In this document: positions 6,048-10,037 of the stretch, one piece after another
How the letters are laid out: each line of letters opens with the position of its first letter
How positions within the stretch are numbered: position 1 is the stretch's first letter
From: CAZYMF01 sp964648215
GTDB lineage: Bacteria; Desulfobacterota; Binatia; HRBIN30; JACQVA1
Assembly (NCBI GenBank): GCA_964648215.1
Contig: CAZYMF010000178.1
Coordinates: 1-10,037, forward strand
Length of the DNA stretch: 10,037 bases
Direction: 5' to 3'
Made by a program: the position numbers and the translations under genes
Notes under the pieces: generated by a model
Told to the model about the DNA's origin: nothing
Databases searched by the model: none
The model's input: only the letters and a program-made list of their open reading frames with translations

Positions 6048-7295
6048 TCAGTGATCGGACGCGCCGCCGCGGCGGAAAACCAGGGCGCAACCGGCGCCGC
6101 CACGGGCGAGGCCGAGGAGCAGGGCGCGGTCGATGGTCGCGGCTTCGCCGACGGTCGCCGCCAGTCGCGTCGACGCGTCCGGTTCGGGCGCACGCAGGTG
6201 GCACAGAGGCGGCACGACGCCCTCCCGGATGGCCAGGCAGACGGCCGCCGCGCTCAGCGCACCGGCGGCGCCGAACTCGCCCACCGCGCCCTTGATCGAG
6301 GTGACGCGCGCCGCACCCAGTTGACCGAACAGCGCCAGCTCGGTGGCGTCGAGCCGGCGCGAGGAGTTGGCGCCACCACAGACGAGATCGACGCCGGCCG
6401 CCGTCAGGGGCGTCAGCGCCGGCACCGCGTCCGCGGCCGTGGCGGGCCAGTCGTAGATCGGTGACGGGACGGCGAAGGTGAGATCGGCGTCGATCTCCGC
6501 ATAGACCGTGGCGCCGCGCGCCCGCGCGTGGTGCAGGGATTCGAGCGCCAGCATGGCGGCGCCCTCGCCGAGAACGACACCGTTGCGGTCGGTGTCATAG
6601 GGGCTGCACCATTCCCGTTTCCCATCGCCGCGCTGGCCGGACAGGATCCGTGCCCGGCGACAGATCTCGATCAGGATCTCGCCGAGCTCGTCGCCGCCGC
6701 CGGCCAGGACCACGTCGGCCCTCCCGGCGCGCACGGCGTCGCAGCCCTCGATGAGCGCCTGCTCCCCCGAGATCTCGCCCTGGGCCACGGTCAGGTTGAG
6801 CCCCGTGGTGCCGAGCTCCATCGACGCGTAGCTGGCGGGCGCGTTGAGGACGAGGTTGGGGAAAAGCATCGGGCTCGCCGCCGCCGGCCCCTTGGTGAAG
6901 ACCTTTTCCAGCTGGGTCACCGATTCGGAGATGTTGCCGAGCGCCGATCCGATCACCACGCCGATGCGCTGCGCCGGCACTTGCCCGTGGGCGACGCGGG
7001 CATCGTCGAGGGCCATGCGGCTGGCGGCCACGATCATGCGCGACAGCTTGTCCATGCGTCGCAGATGAGTCGAGGCGATGAACTCGCGCGCGGCGAAGCC
7101 GTGAACCTCCGCGGCGATCGTCGGCAGCCGCTCGCTGACCGCGTCGCGACGGCGGCCGATGCCGGAGCGACCCTCGGTCAGCGCCGACCAGAACTGCTCG
7201 CGCCCGAAGCCGATCGGGCTGACGACGCCGATTCCGGTGACGGCAACGGCGGTCCGCGCGGTGACGATCGTCTGCTGCCTGTGCTCTTCAGTCAT
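6048..7295 (-). CDS. Degenerate ketosynthase, KS-beta / chain-length-factor-like
   Basis: A 415-residue thiolase-fold protein of the FabF/KAS family, clearly full length: AVTGIGVVSPIG at 18-29, IGVVIGSALGN at 111-121, GRADVVLAGGGDE at 191-203, SPYDTDRNGVVLGEGAAM at 231-248. The catalytic set is lost. Aligned on GRADVVL with the neighbouring KS, the active-site Cys position is Glu174 (AQGEISG, 171-177). The HGTGT loop is CGGANSS (307-312 region). The last His is Glu340 in IKGAVGEFGAAG (334-345), though Lys335 remains. The usual NSFGFGG end is LARGGAG. KS-beta subunits of type II polyketide and aryl polyene systems show the same loss of Cys, typically to Gln, and shape chain length as the partner of an active KS. 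Its ATG overlaps the KS-alpha stop by 8 bases, supporting equal, coupled production and a heterodimer. Carrier or decarboxylase activity is not excluded. Confidence 0.88.
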   Translation of the reverse strand: MTEEHRQQTIVTARTAVAVTGIGVVSPIGFGREQFWSALTEGRSGIGRRRDAVSERLPTIAAEVHGFAAREFIASTHLRRMDKLSRMIVAASRMALDDARVAHGQVPAQRIGVVIGSALGNISESVTQLEKVFTKGPAAASPMLFPNLVLNAPASYASMELGTTGLNLTVAQGEISGEQALIEGCDAVRAGRADVVLAGGGDELGEILIEICRRARILSGQRGDGKREWCSPYDTDRNGVVLGEGAAMLALESLHHARARGATVYAEIDADLTFAVPSPIYDWPATAADAVPALTPLTAAGVDLVCGGANSSRRLDATELALFGQLGAARVTSIKGAVGEFGAAGALSAAAVCLAIREGVVPPLCHLRAPEPDASTRLAATVGEAATIDRALLLGLARGGAGCALVFRRGGASDH

Positions 7296-8517
7296 CGGCG
7301 GCCCGCACGATCAAGCTGGTGTTGTTGCCGCCGAAGCCGTAGGAGTTCGACAACACGGTGCGCAGCGACGCCGGCCGGCTCGCCTTGGGGACGTAGTCGA
7401 GATCGCACTCGGGATCGGGATGCTCGAGGTTGACGGTCGGCGGCACGAACTGCTCGCGCAGAGCCAGCAAGGCAGCCAGGGCTTCGATGGCTCCGGCCGC
7501 GCCGAGGCAGTGGCCCACCAGCGATTTCGTCGAGGAGATCGGTATCCGCGGCGCCCGCGCGCCGAACACCGCCTTGATCGCGCGGGTCTCGACAGCGTCG
7601 TTCTGCGGCGTGCCGGTGCCGTGGGCGTTGACGTAGTCGATCTCCTCGGCCTCGACGCCGGCTTCTGCGAGGGCTCGCCGCATCGCCGCCGCCGCACCGG
7701 CGCCGTCGGGCCGCGGCTGGGTGAGGTGATGGGCGTCGGCGCTGACGCCGTAGCCGACGAACTCGCCGAGAATGCCCACCCCGCGCCGCCGCGCCGCCTC
7801 CCAGCCCTCGAAGACGAACATGGCCGCGCCTTCGCCGAGGGTCAGACCGGCACGGTCCCTGTCGAAGGGCCGGCAAGGTCCGCGGTCGAGCGCCTGGAGC
7901 GCGTTGAAGCCGCTGTAGGTCATGCGGCAGAGCGAGTCGGTGCCGCCGCACAGCACGACATCGGCGCGTCCGTTGCGGATCCAATCGGCCGCCAGCCCGA
8001 GGGCGTTGGCGCCGGAGGAGCAAGCGGTGGAGACGGTGAGCCGCGGGCCGCGGCAGCCGAAGACGTGGGCGACGACGTCGACGGCAACCGAGGCCGGGGT
8101 CTCCAGCCAGTTGGTCAACGGCCGATGCCCCGACTCGCGGAGCAGCGTGCGACGCAGATTCTCTTCCCCGAGGATCATGCCGCCCGTCGTGGTGCCGAGC
8201 ACGGCGCCGCGGCGGCGCGCATCGAGCCCGTCGGGCCGCGCCATCGCCCACGCCTCGTCGGCGGCAATCAGGGCCATCAGGCTCGAGCGCGACGTGTGGC
8301 GGGCGATCGCTCGCGGCACCGCCGCCGGTGGCGGCAGCGCGCGCACCTCGGCGGCGACCCGGCTGCGAAAGCCGGCGCTGGGGAAGAGGGACAGCTCGCC
8401 GATGGCGCAGCGACCCTGGCGCAGCCCGGCGAGAAAGGCGCCGACGCCGGCGCCGAGGGCGTTGGTGCTGCCGATTCCGGTGATGGCGATCCGGCGCCTC
8501 GCGTCGGTGTGGGTCAT
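7288..8517 (-). CDS. Beta-ketoacyl-ACP synthase (KS-alpha), FabF-type, catalytically complete
   Basis: A 409-residue condensing enzyme. All catalytic residues are present: Cys166 in STACSSG, His299 in NAHGTGT, Lys331 and His336 in STKSLVGHCLGAAG (328-342), with the NSYGFGGNN end loop at 391-399. It should perform decarboxylative Claisen condensation of malonyl-ACP with an acyl chain in the cytoplasm. ATG 8517 is chosen because the family fold (IAITGIGSTNALG) begins at residue 10. The open frame continues upstream to 8958, but only as a shadow of the ketoreductase gene. It follows the ketoreductase by 11 bases and overlaps the degenerate KS by 8 bases. The pairing with a Cys-less homologue separates it from housekeeping FabF and suggests a secondary pathway such as a reducing type II polyketide, aryl polyene-like or ladderane-like lipid. 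No strong ribosome site is seen, so coupling from upstream is likely. Confidence 0.93.
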   Translation of the reverse strand: MTHTDARRRIAITGIGSTNALGAGVGAFLAGLRQGRCAIGELSLFPSAGFRSRVAAEVRALPPPAAVPRAIARHTSRSSLMALIAADEAWAMARPDGLDARRRGAVLGTTTGGMILGEENLRRTLLRESGHRPLTNWLETPASVAVDVVAHVFGCRGPRLTVSTACSSGANALGLAADWIRNGRADVVLCGGTDSLCRMTYSGFNALQALDRGPCRPFDRDRAGLTLGEGAAMFVFEGWEAARRRGVGILGEFVGYGVSADAHHLTQPRPDGAGAAAAMRRALAEAGVEAEEIDYVNAHGTGTPQNDAVETRAIKAVFGARAPRIPISSTKSLVGHCLGAAGAIEALAALLALREQFVPPTVNLEHPDPECDLDYVPKASRPASLRTVLSNSYGFGGNNTSLIVRAADD

Positions 8518-8528
8518 CGCGGCACGGG

Positions 8529-9305
8529 TCAGGCCATGGTCAGCCCACCGTCGACGGTGAGCGTCGCCCCGGTGACGTAATCGGCCGCGGGGCTGGCGAG
8601 GAAGCGTATGGCATGGCCGACCTCGGCGGGCTGGCCGAAGCGGCCGAGGGCGATCTGGTGCAGGTAGAGTTCCCGTTGCTCCGCCGGCAACCCGGCGATC
8701 ATGCGGGTCTCGATCAGGCCGGGGCAGACGGCGTTGACGGTGATGTGGTAGCGGCCGACCTCGCGCGCCAGCGATTTGGTGAAAGCGAGCAAGCCGCCCT
8801 TGGCGGCGGCGTAGTTCGCCGCGCCGTCCTTGCCGACGATGGCGGCCGGCGAGATCACGTTGATGATCCGGCCCCACTTCTGCCGGATCATCGGCCGCAA
8901 CGCCTGCCGGGCGCAGAGAAAGGCGCCGCGTAGATCCGCCGCCATCACCTCGTCCCACGCGTCGACGGACATCAGCATGACGTAGCCGTCGCGGGTGATG
9001 GCGGCGTTGTTGACGACGATGTCGACGCCGCCCCAGCGCTCCTGCAGCCCCTGGAACAGGCTGGTGATGGCGTCGGGATCGGCGACGTCGGCCTGAACGG
9101 CGACCACGTCGGAACCCGGGGCCCGCAGGGACTCGGCGGCCTCCTCCGCTTCCGCGGCGGAGCGCGCGTAGGTGATCGCCACCCGGGCGCCGGCGCGCGC
9201 CAGGGCGGCCGCGGCCGCCCGGCCGATGCCCCGCGAGGCGCCGGTGATCAACGCGCGCTTGCCGTCGAGCCGGAAGGGATCGGAGTCTATCGCAGCAGCC
9301 GCCAC
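8529..9305 (-). CDS. 3-oxoacyl-ACP reductase, FabG-type short-chain dehydrogenase
   Basis: A 258-residue classical SDR that reduces the beta-keto group formed by the adjacent KS, probably with NADPH. The cofactor motif is TGASRGIG at 21-28. NNA is at 99-101. The active site is Ser152, Tyr165, Lys169 (NYAAAKGG). PGLIET (195-200) and the VTGATLTVDGGLTMA end are typical of FabG. One member of the usual Asn-Ser-Tyr-Lys tetrad is changed: Asp124 in AADLRGAF stands where Asn is normal. No ATG lies near the fold start. I choose GTG at 9305 because AAAGGT (9311-9316) sits 5 bases before it and it gives a normal 13-residue lead-in to the fold. This start overlaps the upstream radical SAM gene by 19 bases. 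The frame is open further upstream only as a shadow of that gene. Confidence 0.9.
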   Translation of the reverse strand: MAAAAIDSDPFRLDGKRALITGASRGIGRAAAAALARAGARVAITYARSAAEAEEAAESLRAPGSDVVAVQADVADPDAITSLFQGLQERWGGVDIVVNNAAITRDGYVMLMSVDAWDEVMAADLRGAFLCARQALRPMIRQKWGRIINVISPAAIVGKDGAANYAAAKGGLLAFTKSLAREVGRYHITVNAVCPGLIETRMIAGLPAEQRELYLHQIALGRFGQPAEVGHAIRFLASPAADYVTGATLTVDGGLTMA

Positions 9306-10037
9306 AGCTGACCTTTGATCTTTCGCTCGCGCAGCTTCTGCAGCACCTGGATGTTGGTCTTGATGCCCTTGCCGGGAACGATCCAGTTGGAATGACGGCG
9401 GGCGTACGACTCGATGCGCTCGACCACGTCGTCCCGAAGAGTCGGGGCGATGTAGAACTTCGGGTAGAGCAGGTTGTCGTCCGGATCCATCTGACCGTCG
9501 TGCAGCGCGATCTCGACCATGCCGGTTCCCGGGAGGATACGGATGCCGGTCATGGCGATCACCGCGGTCGGCCGCAGCTCGTCCATCAGCGCGATCGTCT
9601 CGCTCACCGTCTGCGCCGTCTCGCCGGGGCCGCCGAAGATCAGGCTGTGGCAGAACTTGAGCTGGTGCTGGTGGCAGAGCGCGGAGGCGCGGCGCAGGTC
9701 GTCGACGTCGAACTCCTTTTTCAAGTTGGCGATTATCGACGGCGAGCCGGCGTCGGTGCCGAACTCGATGGCCTTGCAGCCCGAGCGCGCCATCAGCCGA
9801 CAGAGCTCGTCGTCGACGAACTTCGGGTTCAGATAGCCCGACCACTCGATGTCGAGGTCGCGGCGGGCGATCTCGGCGCAGATTTCCTTGGCGTGGCGGA
9901 TCGGCATGTTGAAGATGTTGTCGACGAAGAACCAGTGGCGAATGCCGAATTGGCGCCGCATCTCCTCGAGCTCGTCCACCACAGCGGCGGGCGTCCGCAT
10001 CCGCACCTTCGAGCCTTCGATCAGCGGGTAGCTGCAG
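9287..10037 (-). CDS. Radical SAM protein, probable B12-binding class (C-terminal part, cut by window edge)
   Basis: The frame is open to the right edge with no stop, so the gene begins outside. The visible 249 residues start with Cys-Ser-Tyr-Pro-Leu-Ile-Glu-Gly (codons 10036-10013). This Cys is probably the third Cys of the CX3CX2C cluster motif, as YCSYPLIEG-like sequence is common there in B12-binding radical SAM proteins. The barrel continues with HWFFVDNIFNMP, IEFGTDAGSPSI, HSLIFGGPGET (Gly-Gly-Pro-Gly-Glu) and ITGIRILPGT-like sequence. An internal GTG at 10006 lies within the domain and is not the start. The N-terminal cobalamin domain would lie outside, so its presence is inferred from resemblance to the gene at 44-1549. 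It is the first visible gene of the KS operon and overlaps the ketoreductase start. A role in modifying the acyl chain, such as methylation or ring formation, is inference. Confidence 0.88.
   Translation of the reverse strand, partial: CSYPLIEGSKVRMRTPAAVVDELEEMRRQFGIRHWFFVDNIFNMPIRHAKEICAEIARRDLDIEWSGYLNPKFVDDELCRLMARSGCKAIEFGTDAGSPSIIANLKKEFDVDDLRRASALCHQHQLKFCHSLIFGGPGETAQTVSETIALMDELRPTAVIAMTGIRILPGTGMVEIALHDGQMDPDDNLLYPKFYIAPTLRDDVVERIESYARRHSNWIVPGKGIKTNIQVLQKLRERKIKGQLWRLLR

Noticed and set aside
4711..6204. 497-codon minus-strand frame antisense to the ThiH-like gene
   Set aside because: The opposite strand carries clear radical SAM motifs, and this frame shows none.
6048..7295. Degenerate ketosynthase considered as a pseudogene
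   Set aside because: The frame is intact at full length, the fold motifs are kept, and only catalytic residues are changed, in the pattern known for KS-beta subunits.
7159..8580. 473-codon plus-strand frame antisense to the two ketosynthases
   Set aside because: Both ketosynthases are unmistakable on the minus strand. The antisense product is Gly/Ala/Arg-rich without a fold signature.

Overview
The window is GC-rich bacterial chromosomal DNA, densely packed, with nine genes on the two strands and no gap over 300 bases. No rRNA, tRNA, CRISPR array, transposase or phage gene is visible. The gene content (two radical SAM proteins of the B12-binding type, a ThiH-like radical SAM enzyme, an XrtA/PEP-CTERM-type polysaccharide deacetylase, an SmpA-like lipoprotein) suggests a Gram-negative environmental bacterium, for example a deltaproteobacterium-like, Binatota-like, Rokubacteria-like or Acidobacteriota-like lineage. 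The sequence alone does not settle the phylum.

Layout, left to right. (1) 44-1549 (-): complete B12-binding-domain radical SAM protein, with a short GC palindrome just past its stop. (2) 1689-2087 (+): small SmpA/OmlA-like lipoprotein, convergent with the next block across a hairpin. (3) 4540 down to 2131 (-): an overlapping three-gene envelope operon of polysaccharide deacetylase, flippase-like integral membrane protein and isoprenylcysteine-methyltransferase-like membrane protein. (4) 4541-4728: divergent control region with a candidate extended -10 promoter and a degenerate 7-base repeat. (5) 4729-5898 (+): orphan ThiH/HydG-like aromatic-amino-acid-lyase-type radical SAM protein, whose last codons form one palindrome and whose stop runs straight into a second one. 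(6) 10037 down to 6048 (-): a compact operon running in from beyond the right edge, made of a radical SAM protein (C-terminal part only), a FabG-type ketoreductase, a complete ketosynthase (KS-alpha) and a degenerate ketosynthase lacking the catalytic Cys and both His (KS-beta / chain-length-factor-like).

The right-hand operon is the most interesting part. A catalytic KS and a catalytically dead KS partner, joined by an 8-base overlap, plus a ketoreductase and a radical SAM enzyme, look like the core of a reducing type II polyketide or unusual fatty-acid pathway. Aryl polyene, reducing KS-CLF polyene and ladderane lipid pathways are the nearest known themes. Acyl carrier protein, dehydratase and priming enzymes are not in view and would be expected to the right of the window. 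The ThiH-like enzyme faces this operon and the other B12-type radical SAM protein lies about 4.5 kb from that operon's end. Whether they belong to the same pathway is inference. The envelope operon between them could handle export or display of a glycan or lipid product, or be unrelated.
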